DNA of 64,000 nucleotides, from NCBI RefSeq assembly GCF_000938255.1, contig NZ_JYMR01000023.1, positions 372,001 to 436,000 on the forward strand. The letters are read 5' to 3'. This document shows positions 42,330 to 51,398 of this stretch, piece by piece. Each line of letters begins with the position of its first letter. Within the stretch, counting starts at the first letter, position 1. The stretch is from Bradyrhizobium sp. LTSP849. Lineage in GTDB: Bacteria > Pseudomonadota > Alphaproteobacteria > Rhizobiales > Xanthobacteraceae. The notes under the pieces are model-generated. The model saw only the letters and a list, made by a program, of their open reading frames with translations. It ran no database searches and had not been told where the DNA came from. The translations under genes and the position numbers were made by a program.

Positions 42330-43646
42330 TTAGCGGGCGGCGATTGTTTCGGGAGAGAGATCGCGACGGAATTCGGCGGACAGATAGGCAAGGACCGATT
42401 TCGCCAGCGCGACAATGTCGGCACGCGTGGTGAATTCGCCGGGCGCGTGAATGTGGCTTTCCGGCCGACCGAGGCCAGTCAGCAGGATCTCCTGCATTCC
42501 GGTCTGTTGCACCCAGCCGAAATCAGAACAGCTCGTCGCACCCCATTTGGCGAAATCGTCCGGTGCGTATCCGAACCCGACCGACAGCGCCTCCTGCCAG
42601 CGCGGCCAGTGCGGGCCTGTCGGATCGGATGTCGGCATGAGGTGGCCGGTGAGAACCAATTCGACGGCAGCCCCAGGGGCCGCCGCAAGGACCGCGTTCT
42701 CGATTTCGGTACGCGCGGCCTGAAAGTCTTCCTCCGGCGCATAGCGCCGACAGACGAGAACCTCAAAGAGCGATGGAATCTGGCCGCCGCATTGGCCGCC
42801 ATGGGCTGCGGAAATATCAAGCTGGGCTGCGAGCGGATGCGTCGCATGCGGCGGCGCGGGCAGGGCGGACGTCCGCGCGGCGATCGTCGGTTTCAATGCC
42901 GCGAGCGCATTGAGGATCGGCAGTGCGGCCTCGATGGCGTTGGCGCTTGAGCCCGCGGTCCCGGCTTCGCTTGCATGAACTGTCTTGCCGTGGACGCGCA
43001 CCAGAAGCGTGAAGAGGCCAAAGCAGCCGGCCCAGATGCGCGGCGCCGCGGCTCCATTGAAGTTGAGAACGTGGCCTTCGAGCAAACCTTGTTCCGCCAG
43101 ATAGCGCACGCCGGGATAGAGTCCGCCTTCTTCGTCGGTGCAAAGCAGCAGCATCGGGTCGTAGCCGAGCGGCAGGCCGATCGTGTCAGCGGCGCGCAGC
43201 GCGAGCAGCACGGCCGCGACGGTGCCCTTCATGTCGGCAGCGCCGAGGCCGATCAGGCGATCGCCGTCGCGCGTCAACTGGAAGGGATCGGAGATCCACC
43301 CGGGCGCTGCCGGCACGGTGTCGACATGAAAATACAGCCCGAGCACCGGCTTGTCCGAACGGCGGCGCGCGATGAGATTGGTTCTGCGCCCCTGCGCCGG
43401 GCCGCCCGCTACGCGCCACAAATGTTCGGGGACATCGACGCGTTGGCAATCCAGGCCAAGCGCTGCAACAGTGGTCTCCATCAAGCCGGCAAACGCTTCG
43501 TATCCCGCGCCGGGCGGGAAAGTCGTGTCGATTGCCACCATCCGCGCAAGATCGTCGATCGCACATTCGGCTGTGCGCTCGATCTCGGCGAAACCGTCGG
43601 CCAGCGTCGGGCTGACCTGTCCAGGGCCTGGCGATGGAGAAACCAT
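42330..43646 (-). CDS. M20-family amidohydrolase (ArgE/acetylornithine-deacetylase-like)
   Basis: A 438-residue zinc hydrolase with canonical motifs: YFHVDTVP, GLGAADMKG and LCTDEEGG. The dimerisation domain carries HGKTVHASE. The ATG at 43646 is preferred; longer in-frame starts would run through the operator at 43659-43681 and into the divergent regulator. It is the first gene of the minus-strand peptide operon, so the cell probably deacylates the substrate as it enters. Confidence 0.88.
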   Translation of the reverse strand: MVSPSPGPGQVSPTLADGFAEIERTAECAIDDLARMVAIDTTFPPGAGYEAFAGLMETTVAALGLDCQRVDVPEHLWRVAGGPAQGRRTNLIARRRSDKPVLGLYFHVDTVPAAPGWISDPFQLTRDGDRLIGLGAADMKGTVAAVLLALRAADTIGLPLGYDPMLLLCTDEEGGLYPGVRYLAEQGLLEGHVLNFNGAAAPRIWAGCFGLFTLLVRVHGKTVHASEAGTAGSSANAIEAALPILNALAALKPTIAARTSALPAPPHATHPLAAQLDISAAHGGQCGGQIPSLFEVLVCRRYAPEEDFQAARTEIENAVLAAAPGAAVELVLTGHLMPTSDPTGPHWPRWQEALSVGFGYAPDDFAKWGATSCSDFGWVQQTGMQEILLTGLGRPESHIHAPGEFTTRADIVALAKSVLAYLSAEFRRDLSPETIAAR

Positions 43647-43658
43647 TTGCGGCGGCTC

Positions 43659-43681
43659 ATTTCTATATTCTATAAAGAAAT
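43659..43681. promoter_or_regulatory. Candidate GntR/UTRA operator
   Basis: A 23-base AT-rich inverted repeat with perfect outer arms ATTTCT and AGAAAT and an A/T core (TATATTCTATA). It lies between the divergent M20 and GntR genes, so it can control both. It is 43 bases upstream of the regulator's GTG start. Confidence 0.55.
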
Positions 43682-43723
43682 AGGCGAAGCCGATTGCTGT
43701 CAATTCCAAAGAATGAGGCAGGC

Positions 43724-44485
43724 GTGACCGGTAAGCAGGCAAAAGCAGCGGCGAGCGACCCATCGAGCCTGCCGGTTCCGTTGTACGAGCACGTCAAGCG
43801 ACAGATCGCCGAGGCTATCCTGGTGGGCGAACTGTCTCCGGGCACGGTGCTTCCCGGTGAAGTTGCGCTTGCTGCGCGATACGGAGTTGCGGTAGGCACC
43901 ATCCGCCGCGCACTCGCGGACCTGACGGCCGACGGCATGCTGGTGCGCCGGCGCAAGACCGGGACGGTGGTGACCGGCCGCGCACCGCAGCACAGTCTGC
44001 GCTTTTTCTTCCAGTATTTCCGGCTTCATGGCGAAGACGGCAGCCTCCAGCGTTCCGCGCCCGAAGTCTTATCCGTGGTGCTGCGGCCGGCAGATGCAGA
44101 GGAGGCGATGCTCTTCACGGAAGCCGTTGGTGAGCCGCTGCTCTGTCTTCATCGCATCCGACGTGTTGGCCGCGTGCCGGTGATGCATTCGCGAATACGG
44201 CTCGTTGCACGCCGCGTGCCTGATTTCCCGCACAAGCCGGCAAGCGTGCCTGCGCTGCTCTACCTCCATCTGCTCGACGCCTACGGCATTCGCATTGCAG
44301 CGATCCGCGAGAAGCTCCTGGCAGAGCTGGCCGACAAGGAGGACCGGCGTCTGCTTGCGCTTGCTTCGCCGAACGCCGTTCTGGTCATCCGCGAGGAGGC
44401 GTACGATCAAGCCGGTGCGCTTGCGATCCTGAGCGAGCACCGCACCACGACTGCGCATCATCACTACGTGAACGAGATCCGCTGA
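43724..44485 (+). CDS. GntR-family regulator with UTRA (HutC-type) domain
   Basis: A 253-residue regulator. The winged helix is at about residues 15-80 (VPLYEHVKRQIAEAILVGEL, and LAARYGVAVGTIRRALADLT). A UTRA ligand domain follows, with MHSRIRLVARRVPDF and the C-terminal EEAYDQAGALAILSEHR. GTG at 43724 is preferred because GAGG precedes it; a TTG at 43694 is possible. It is divergent from the dipeptide-type importer operon and probably represses it until an intermediate binds. Confidence 0.85.
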   Translation: MTGKQAKAAASDPSSLPVPLYEHVKRQIAEAILVGELSPGTVLPGEVALAARYGVAVGTIRRALADLTADGMLVRRRKTGTVVTGRAPQHSLRFFFQYFRLHGEDGSLQRSAPEVLSVVLRPADAEEAMLFTEAVGEPLLCLHRIRRVGRVPVMHSRIRLVARRVPDFPHKPASVPALLYLHLLDAYGIRIAAIREKLLAELADKEDRRLLALASPNAVLVIREEAYDQAGALAILSEHRTTTAHHHYVNEIR

Positions 44486-44521
44486 TCTGTTTCGACTAGT
44501 GCCACGCGCCCCTGGCCCTTG

Positions 44522-45292
44522 CTACTGACCGACGATCGCGTCGATTTCTTCCTTCAGGAGGGCGCCGTAGTGTTCGAGTACGCCGGGCCCGAGCTTCGCG
44601 CAGAGCAGCGTGAAACTGAGCGCGGCGCCCGGCTTTTCGCCCGGCGTCATGATCGGCATGCCAACTCCGGCAATGCCGGGAATGAGTTCGCCCACGTCCA
44701 CCGCGTAACCGCGGCGGCGGGTGTCGGCGATCAGCTGACGAACCTTGTCCTCGGTGAGGTTGCGATAGGAGACATAGCGCCCGAGGTTGGCGCGGATGAT
44801 GTAGTCCTGCTCGTCCTCATCGAGGAATGCGAGCATCGCGATCGAGCCGGGGCCTACGCCGAGGGGCACGAAGCCGCCGATTGATCCCGTCAGCGTTGGC
44901 ACGATGCATTCGCCGTCGCGCCGGTCGAGACAGACGGAATCGTGGTTGAAGCAGGCCATCAGGTGGGTCGTGTCGCCGGTGCGGCGCCTGAGCCGTGACA
45001 GCGCAACCTCGCAACGGCTGATAATGCCGGGGCCACGAGCAGCGCGGACGCCATAGATCGCCATGCGTGCACCCAGCCTGTAGCGCCGTTTTTGGTTGTC
45101 GCGGGCAAGCAGCTTGTGACCGACCAGTGTGTTGAGGATGCGGTGACAGGTGGCGGTGTTGAGCCCGGAGCGAGCCGCCAAGTCCTTGAGCGATAGGCCC
45201 TCGACGCCGCCATCGGCGACGAGATCCAGCAGGATGACGGCCCGGTCGAGCAGCTGGGCTCCACCGGACGGCGATTGGACGAACGCCGGCAT
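44522..45292 (-). CDS. IclR-family transcriptional regulator
   Basis: A 256-residue IclR protein. The N-terminal winged helix is at about residues 12-70 (LSLKDLAARSGLNTATCHRI, LNTLVGHKLLARD). The C-terminal GAF-like effector domain has FVPLGVGPGSIAMLAFL and VDVGELIPGIAGVGMPI. It is divergent from the polar amino-acid ABC operon starting at 45489. The 196-base gap holds an imperfect palindrome at 45369-45404. It probably controls the importer and the oxidoreductases behind it. Confidence 0.9.
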   Translation of the reverse strand: MPAFVQSPSGGAQLLDRAVILLDLVADGGVEGLSLKDLAARSGLNTATCHRILNTLVGHKLLARDNQKRRYRLGARMAIYGVRAARGPGIISRCEVALSRLRRRTGDTTHLMACFNHDSVCLDRRDGECIVPTLTGSIGGFVPLGVGPGSIAMLAFLDEDEQDYIIRANLGRYVSYRNLTEDKVRQLIADTRRRGYAVDVGELIPGIAGVGMPIMTPGEKPGAALSFTLLCAKLGPGVLEHYGALLKEEIDAIVGQ

Positions 45293-45368
45293 AGAATCTC
45301 ACATTATGAAAAAAGAGCTCTCGGCAACTTGTATATTGAGAAAGATGTGTCTCCAATGATGAAAATTA

Positions 45369-45404
45369 GGTCGCTTGAGAAGCATGCATATTCTTTGAGC
45401 GACC
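45369..45404. promoter_or_regulatory. Candidate IclR operator (36-base imperfect palindrome)
   Basis: Outer arms GGTCGCT (45369-45375) and AGCGACC (45398-45404) are perfect complements. Inside, AGAA and TTCT pair, and the centre is ATGCAT. The element is 85 bases upstream of the binding-protein start in the only gap between IclR and the importer. It could instead be an mRNA hairpin. Confidence 0.5.
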
Positions 45405-45488
45405 CGATTTCTGCATTTGCAAAAGCTGATGGCTGACGCGGCGTTGCGGTAGCAGCGCAGGGGGCCGTGATTTTTCCAGAGGGACAGG

Positions 45489-46316
45489 ATGACAGGCTTC
45501 AAAAGGATAATGGGCGTTTCCGCCCTTGCGCTCGCTGCCTTCTGTGTTGGTAGCACCGTCGTGGCGGGCACGCTTGAGAACGTCAAGGCACGCGGCAAGC
45601 TCGTCGTCGGCGTGAAGAATGACTACGTCCCGTACGGCTATCTGAACGACAAGGGCGACGTCGTCGGCTTCGAGGTCTCGCTTGCCAAGTACGTTGCCAA
45701 GGAGCTCCTTGGCTCCGAGGACAAGATCGAGCTGGTGCCTGTCGTCGCCTCCAATCGCATCGAATTCCTGACCGCCGGCCGCATCGATGCGATCTTCGCC
45801 ACGCTCGGCGTCACGGCCGAGCGCGCCAAGGTCATCGACTTCACGACGGAATACGTTTCCGCTGCTGGCCCGTCCGTGCTGGCGGCCAAGGAAGCGACGC
45901 TCTCCAAGTGGGAAGAGCTAAAGGGCAAGTCAGTCTGCGGCATCCAGGGCTCCTACTACAATAAGAAGATGACCGAGGAGTTCGGCATCACTCTCGTGGC
46001 CTTCAAGACCCAGCCGGAAGCCTATCGGGCGTTGAAAGACAATCGTTGCATCGGCTTCGTCTTTGACGACATGACGCTTCAGCAGAAGCTCAAGGAGCCC
46101 GATTGGGCGAGCTATAAGATCGCGGTGGCCCCCTATGAATTCCAGCCGATGGCGGGCGGCCTCCGCAAGGGAGACACGGAATTCCGCGAAGCCGTCGACA
46201 AGGCCATCGGGAAGGCCGAGGCCGAAGGCAAGCTGATCGCGTGGGAGACCGAGTTCGGCATGCCGCACTCCGACTACATTGCCGCGCGGGCGAAGGCTGC
46301 GGCTGCGAAGAACTGA
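45489..46316 (+). CDS. Polar amino-acid ABC transporter substrate-binding protein
   Basis: A 275-residue type II binding protein with a signal peptide of about 26 residues. Family features are KLVVGVKNDYVPYGYLNDKG, FEVSLAKYVAKELLG and a C-terminal lobe with FEFGMPH-like end residues. The start ATG follows GAGGGACAGG. It leads an operon for two permeases, an ATPase and FAD oxidoreductases, so the ligand is probably an amino acid or amine oxidised by those enzymes. Confidence 0.9.
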   Translation: MTGFKRIMGVSALALAAFCVGSTVVAGTLENVKARGKLVVGVKNDYVPYGYLNDKGDVVGFEVSLAKYVAKELLGSEDKIELVPVVASNRIEFLTAGRIDAIFATLGVTAERAKVIDFTTEYVSAAGPSVLAAKEATLSKWEELKGKSVCGIQGSYYNKKMTEEFGITLVAFKTQPEAYRALKDNRCIGFVFDDMTLQQKLKEPDWASYKIAVAPYEFQPMAGGLRKGDTEFREAVDKAIGKAEAEGKLIAWETEFGMPHSDYIAARAKAAAAKN

Positions 46317-46333
46317 CGGACACGGAGCGGCCC

Positions 46334-47050
46334 TTGTTCGGTCTCGATTATTCCTGGCTCGCGGATCCTGCGTACCAGCAATGGCTGCTGACCGGTGTCA
46401 TCAACACGCTGAAGCTGGCGACGCTCTCATCGAGTGTCGCCATCCTCATCGGCATGCTGGGGGCTTTCGGGCTCACGCTGCGGATTTTCTGGCTCGATGC
46501 CCTGATCGAGTTGTTCGTAGAGGTGTTCCGCAACACGCCGCCGCTGTTGCAGATGCTGTTTGCCTATTTCACCCTCTCATCCCTCGGCCTCAGGGTGACC
46601 GATCCGTCGACGGGATTATCGGTTCCGCTTCTCAGCGCCTTTGCCTGTGCTGCGATTTCGCTCAGTCTCTTCGGCGGAGCGCTGGCGATCGAAGCCTTCC
46701 GCTCGGGCATCGAAACCATGCCGCGGTCGATCATCGATGCGGCACGGTCACTTGGCTACGGCCGATGGGCCCGCTTCTGGCGCATCGAGGCACCGATCGC
46801 CACTCGCATCTGCCTGCCGGCACTGACGAACATCCTGACCAACCTCTTCAAGACGACGTCGCAGGCATCCGTCATCACCGTGCCGGAACTGATGTATTAC
46901 GCGGGACAGATCTACAATGACACGTTTCGCACGCTGGAGGTTATGATTCTGGTCCTCCTCATATACGTGGTGCTGGTGTCCATCCTCACATTTGCGATGG
47001 CGAGGCTCGAAGCCTTCATGGCCTTCCCGGGTTACGGGAGGGGGCATTGA
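46334..47050 (+). CDS. Polar amino-acid ABC transporter permease 1
   Basis: A 238-residue permease of the HisQ/M family. The EAA loop reads GIETMPRSIIDAARSLGYGR. The start is TTG at 46334 with GGAG upstream; a longer frame would overlap the binding-protein gene. FRNTPPLLQMLFAYF is typical of the family. Its stop overlaps the next gene. Confidence 0.88.
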   Translation: MFGLDYSWLADPAYQQWLLTGVINTLKLATLSSSVAILIGMLGAFGLTLRIFWLDALIELFVEVFRNTPPLLQMLFAYFTLSSLGLRVTDPSTGLSVPLLSAFACAAISLSLFGGALAIEAFRSGIETMPRSIIDAARSLGYGRWARFWRIEAPIATRICLPALTNILTNLFKTTSQASVITVPELMYYAGQIYNDTFRTLEVMILVLLIYVVLVSILTFAMARLEAFMAFPGYGRGH

Positions 47051-47865
47051 TCGCGGGCTCCATGCTCTCCTATGAGGGAAAGAAGCGCGCCGTTCTGCTG
47101 TTGATCGCCCTTGGCGTGGTGATCTGGATCGCGGTCGATGCCGCGGCAGGCGGCTCGGCGCATTGGAGCCGCGTGCTGGTGCGGCTGCCTCTGCTTCTCA
47201 CCGGCTCGGCGTCCGGCTGGCCGATCACGGGCGGCTTTGTCCTCAATATCATTCTCTCGATCGCCTCCATGGCACTGGCGACGGTGCTCGGTACGATCAT
47301 GGGTCTTGCGACGCTTGCCAGGTTCGGACCGATCCGGGTCCCGTCCTTTCTGCTGATGAATTTCCTGCGCAATTCACCCTGGCTCGTTCTGCTCTTTGCA
47401 ACGCTCTATTTCCTGCCGTTTGAGATGCACGTCTTCGGCATGACCATTCCGTTCCCGCCGTTCGTGAAGGCCGTGATTGGCCTTGCGCTGCCGACAGCGG
47501 CGAATTTCTCCGAGGTGATCCGGGGCGCCGTTCAGTCAATTCACAGCGGCCAATGGGAAGCGGCACGTTCGCTCGGCTATAGTACCGGCCAGATCTATCG
47601 CCACGTGATCATGCCACAGGCGCTGCGGCGCATGATCCCGGGCTGGACGAATCTTTACGCGCTGCTGATGATCGCGACAGCACTAGCCACGGTCACCGGT
47701 ATCCAGGACGTGCTGACGATTCTGAACACTTTGCTCGCCGTGGAGAACGAGCGGGTGATCGTCTACTTCTATTTGACCGTCCTCTTCCTGTTCATCGCCT
47801 ACTGCTATCCGATCGCGGCCATCGCGCGTCGGCGGGAGCGCGCCGTGAAAGGAGAGAGCCTGTGA
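47047..47865 (+). CDS. Polar amino-acid ABC transporter permease 2
   Basis: A 272-residue permease that pairs with the previous one. The EAA loop reads GAVQSIHSGQWEAARSLGYS, and NFLRNSPWLVLLFATLYF is the family hallmark. TTG at 47047 overlaps the previous stop and follows GGGAGGGGG; an ATG at 47062 is the alternative. Two permeases suggest a heterodimeric channel. Confidence 0.88.
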   Translation: MIAGSMLSYEGKKRAVLLLIALGVVIWIAVDAAAGGSAHWSRVLVRLPLLLTGSASGWPITGGFVLNIILSIASMALATVLGTIMGLATLARFGPIRVPSFLLMNFLRNSPWLVLLFATLYFLPFEMHVFGMTIPFPPFVKAVIGLALPTAANFSEVIRGAVQSIHSGQWEAARSLGYSTGQIYRHVIMPQALRRMIPGWTNLYALLMIATALATVTGIQDVLTILNTLLAVENERVIVYFYLTVLFLFIAYCYPIAAIARRRERAVKGESL

Positions 47866-48608
47866 ACCGCATCGACGCTCTGATCGAGCTCGACAATGTC
47901 CGCAAGTCCTTCGGTGACGTCCCTGTTCTCAAGGGCATTTCGATGTTCGTGCAGAAGGGCGAGGCAGTCTGCATTATAGGCCCCTCTGGATCGGGCAAGT
48001 CCACCATTCTACGCTGCATCAACGGGTTGATTCCCGTGGACAAAGGCTTTGTCCGCGTCGGCGCGCACCGGGTGCATGAAATGAAGTCCGAAAGGCAGAT
48101 GCGGGCGCTACGCCATCAGGTGGCGATGGTGTTTCAGCAGTACAATCTTTTTCCGCATCGCACGGCGCTGGAAAACATCATGATGGCGCCGATCCAGGTC
48201 CTCGGACACGATCGCGCCGAAGTCGAGGAGCGAGCCCGTAAGCTCCTGAAGAAGGTGCGGCTCTCGGAGAAGGCGGACAGCTATCCGGGGCAGCTTTCCG
48301 GCGGCCAGCAACAGCGCGTGGCAATCGCCCGCGCACTCGCGATGCAGCCGGACGTGATCCTGTTCGACGAGGTGACGGCTGCGCTCGATCCGGAAACGGT
48401 GAAGGACGTGCTTTTCGCAATCCGCGAACTGGTGGAGGAAGGCCTCACCTGCATTCTCGTGACTCATGAGATGAAGTTCGCCCGGGACGTCTCGCAACGC
48501 GTTTGTTTCACCGATCATGGTCTGATCGTGGAGAGTGCGCCTCCCGCAGAACTCTTTGACAATCCGCGAGACCCGCGCACTCGCGAATTCCTCGGTCAGG
48601 TTCTCTGA
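47862..48608 (+). CDS. Polar amino-acid ABC transporter ATP-binding protein
   Basis: A 248-residue ATPase with Walker A GPSGSGKST, signature LSGGQQQRVAIARA, Walker B VILFDEVTAALDP (Val for the usual Pro after DE) and switch VTHEM. GTG overlaps the permease stop by 4 bases. Confidence 0.93.
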   Translation: MNRIDALIELDNVRKSFGDVPVLKGISMFVQKGEAVCIIGPSGSGKSTILRCINGLIPVDKGFVRVGAHRVHEMKSERQMRALRHQVAMVFQQYNLFPHRTALENIMMAPIQVLGHDRAEVEERARKLLKKVRLSEKADSYPGQLSGGQQQRVAIARALAMQPDVILFDEVTAALDPETVKDVLFAIRELVEEGLTCILVTHEMKFARDVSQRVCFTDHGLIVESAPPAELFDNPRDPRTREFLGQVL

Positions 48609-48652
48609 TCGCACACGTGCAACGAAAGGTGAGCCGCAAGGCCCAATGTATC

Positions 48653-49969
48653 ATGCCTCGTTTTGACGACATCTACGCTGAGGACTTCAGGGAGACGCCC
48701 TACTGGTGGGAGGCTGCGGAACCGGAGACCGATCTCGATCCGCTGCCGCAGCGAGCCGACGTCGTGGTCATTGGCTCGGGCTATGCCGGGCTGAATGCGG
48801 CGACCCATCTGGCGCGCGCCGGGCGTTCCGTCGTCGTCATCGACGGCGATCGGATCGGGGAGGGAGCCTCGACGCGTTCGGGCGGCATGGTGTCGAGTGG
48901 CCAGAAGCTGGTGGTGAGTGGCGCGATCAAGGGGATCGATCCCGCGCTCTTCTCGCGCCTGATCGGCGAGAGCAACGAGAGCTTCGATTACCTGAAGATG
49001 CTGGTCAGGACGGAGAAGCTGGACGCGGGTCTTGCGCTCACCGGCCGCTTTTTCGGCGCCCACGCTGCGGGCGATTACGAAACCCTGAAGCGGCATGGCA
49101 CGCTCCTGGCGGAAAAGACCGGCGTGACCGTGCATTTCCTCGATCGCGCGCATCAGCGATCGGCGATCGGTTCGGACTACTATCATGGCGGCATGGTGAT
49201 CGACGAATATGGCGGTCTGCATCCGGGCAAGTATCACAAGGCGCTGCGCGACCGGGCGCGCGCCGCCGGCGTCATGCTGCGCTCGCATGCGCGTGCAGGT
49301 GTCGTGCAGGATGGTGCGAGCGGAGAGAAGGTCGTGCCGACCGCTCGAGGCAGCATTCGGGCTACCCACGTCGTCGCAACCACAAACGGTTACACCGCCG
49401 CCGATGCGACACCGAGCCTCGCCAGCCGTATCGTGCCGGTCAAGAGCTATCAGATTGCCACCGTGCCGCTGCCGGCCGATCTCTTGGCCGAGCTCATTCC
49501 GCAGGCCCGCATGGTGTCCGACACGCGCCGTGATTTGATCTATACCAGGCCGTCGCCTGACGGGACCCGGCTTCTGTTCGGTTCACGCCCTGGCATCTTC
49601 GACATGCCTGACAAGCTGGCCGCGAAGCGGCTTTATGCGCGCATGCTGGCCATTTGGCCGCAGCTTGCGGGCGTGAAGATCACTCATGCCTGGAGCGGGC
49701 GCGTGGCCATGACCGTCGACAAGATCGCCCATCTCGGCGTCCGCGACGGCACGGATTTCGCGGCTGGTTGCAACGGCAACGGCGTCGCGCTGATGACCTT
49801 TCTCGGCTACCAGACAGCGCGCAAAATTCTCGGCGAGCAGAACATGCCTTCGGCCTTCGACCGCGAGACATTCACGGCCGTGCCCTTCTATTCGGGCAAG
49901 CCGTGGTTCGTGCCCCTCTTTGCCGGCTGGTATCGCCTGCGCGATTTCCTCGATCGTCCGGGACGCTGA
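48653..49969 (+). CDS. FAD-dependent oxidoreductase (PuuB/AmaA-like amine or pipecolate oxidase)
   Basis: A 438-residue DAO-fold flavoprotein. The Rossmann motif is VVVIGSGYAGLNAATHLARA, followed by GEGASTRSGGMVSSGQ as in gamma-glutamylputrescine oxidase. The C-terminal region has AWSGRVAMTVDKIAHLG and GCNGNGVALMTFLGY. Similar enzymes oxidise gamma-glutamylputrescine, or L-pipecolate in lysine breakdown (AmaA). The ALDH7-type dehydrogenase nearby favours the second. The ATG at 48653 is likely; GTG at 48617 is possible. Confidence 0.85.
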   Translation: MPRFDDIYAEDFRETPYWWEAAEPETDLDPLPQRADVVVIGSGYAGLNAATHLARAGRSVVVIDGDRIGEGASTRSGGMVSSGQKLVVSGAIKGIDPALFSRLIGESNESFDYLKMLVRTEKLDAGLALTGRFFGAHAAGDYETLKRHGTLLAEKTGVTVHFLDRAHQRSAIGSDYYHGGMVIDEYGGLHPGKYHKALRDRARAAGVMLRSHARAGVVQDGASGEKVVPTARGSIRATHVVATTNGYTAADATPSLASRIVPVKSYQIATVPLPADLLAELIPQARMVSDTRRDLIYTRPSPDGTRLLFGSRPGIFDMPDKLAAKRLYARMLAIWPQLAGVKITHAWSGRVAMTVDKIAHLGVRDGTDFAAGCNGNGVALMTFLGYQTARKILGEQNMPSAFDRETFTAVPFYSGKPWFVPLFAGWYRLRDFLDRPGR

Positions 49970-50019
49970 TCCCGAGCGACCCGCTTGGCCTTCCGCGCGC
50001 TTGTTTCAAGGAGGACAAT

Positions 50020-51336
50020 TTGTCCAGAATTATTCCTGATCTTGTTGTCACGCCGCAGGAGCTGCCTGCGCGTGTGGACGTCGTTGTAATCGGCGGCGGC
50101 ATCATCGGCGTATCGACCGCGCTTTCGCTGGTCGAACGTGGCGTCACCGTTGCCTTGTGCGAAAAGGGATTGATCGGAGCAGAGCAGTCGTCGCGGAACT
50201 GGGGCTGGGTGCGCCAAATGGGGCGCGATCCGGCCGAGTTGCCGCTCGCGATCGAAAGTCTTCGGCTCTGGCGCGGCATGAACGAGCGTATCGGCGGCGA
50301 AACCGGCTTTCGGCAGGCCGGCATCGCCTATCTCTGCGACACGGATGCCGACGTTGCAACGTATGAAGAGTGGTTGAAGCATGCCACGGCGCTCGATCTC
50401 GATTCCCGCCTGGTAAAGGGCGAGGCGTTGAAGACGCTCATTCCCGGTGCTGCGAAGCATTTCCGTGCCGCCTTGCATACGCCGAGCGACGGCAAGGCGG
50501 AACCGTTTATCGCAGCTCCAGCAATCGCGCGCGGCGCGGCCGCCAAGGGCGCGCATATCCTCACCAACTGCGCGGTCCGTTCCATCGAGCGATCGGCGGG
50601 CAGGGTGAGCGGCTGTGTCACCGAGCGCGGCGAGATCCGCTGTTCGTCCGTCGTTCTGGCGGGAGGGGCTTGGTCGCGCCTCTTCGCCGGCAACATGGGC
50701 ATCGATCTTCCGGTCCTGAAGATACTCGGCAGCGTCGCCCGCGTCTCCTCGATCGACGGTGTTCCGGATTTTGCCGTTGGCGCAGGCAACTTCGCCTTCC
50801 GCCGCCGTTTGGATGGCGGGTTCACCGTCGCCCAGCGCAACGCGAACATTGCCCCGATCACGCCGGACAGTTTCCGTTTGTTCTGCGACTATACGCCGAC
50901 GCTCATCAAGAGCTGGAACGAACTGACGCTTCGCATCGGCGGCCAATTCGTCCGCGAGCTGAAAATGGCCCGCAGCTGGAGGAGTGACGAGGTTACACCT
51001 TTCGAGCAGGTCCGTATTCTTGATCCCGATCCGTCGCTGCGGTTCGTTCATGGCGGCGTCGCCCATCTGTGCGAGGCCTTCCCGGCGTTCCGCGACGCCA
51101 AGATCCTGCAAATGTGGGCTGGCCTCATGGATGTTACGCCGGATGCCGTTCCGGTTATCGCGCCGATCGGCTCCGTACCGGGCTTCTATCTGGCGACCGG
51201 CTTCTCAGGTCACGGTTTCGGTATCGGCCCCGGCGCCGGCGCCCTGATGGCCGATCTCGTGACCGGTTCGAAGCCTTGCGTCGATCCGGCCCCCTTCCGG
51301 ATGGAGCGCTTCAAGCGCCTCAAGAAGGCCGCCTGA
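50020..51336 (+). CDS. FAD-dependent amino-acid oxidoreductase (DAO family)
   Basis: A 438-residue DAO-fold flavoprotein (VVVIGGGIIGVSTALSLVER near residue 20). The active-site region has SSRNWGWVRQMGRDPAELPL, and the C-terminal part GFYLATGFSGHGFGIGPGAG is the FAD/substrate motif. TTG at 50020 is the start: AAGGAGG precedes it by five bases, a strong site. It follows the PuuB/AmaA-like gene in the same operon and may oxidise the D-form or a methylated amine form of the same substrate. Exact substrate unknown. Confidence 0.87.
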   Translation: MSRIIPDLVVTPQELPARVDVVVIGGGIIGVSTALSLVERGVTVALCEKGLIGAEQSSRNWGWVRQMGRDPAELPLAIESLRLWRGMNERIGGETGFRQAGIAYLCDTDADVATYEEWLKHATALDLDSRLVKGEALKTLIPGAAKHFRAALHTPSDGKAEPFIAAPAIARGAAAKGAHILTNCAVRSIERSAGRVSGCVTERGEIRCSSVVLAGGAWSRLFAGNMGIDLPVLKILGSVARVSSIDGVPDFAVGAGNFAFRRRLDGGFTVAQRNANIAPITPDSFRLFCDYTPTLIKSWNELTLRIGGQFVRELKMARSWRSDEVTPFEQVRILDPDPSLRFVHGGVAHLCEAFPAFRDAKILQMWAGLMDVTPDAVPVIAPIGSVPGFYLATGFSGHGFGIGPGAGALMADLVTGSKPCVDPAPFRMERFKRLKKAA

Positions 51337-51398
51337 TTTTTAATGCCCACGCCCGACAGGATGAAGTCGGCGCTTCCGTCTCGACCATTCGCCGCGGC

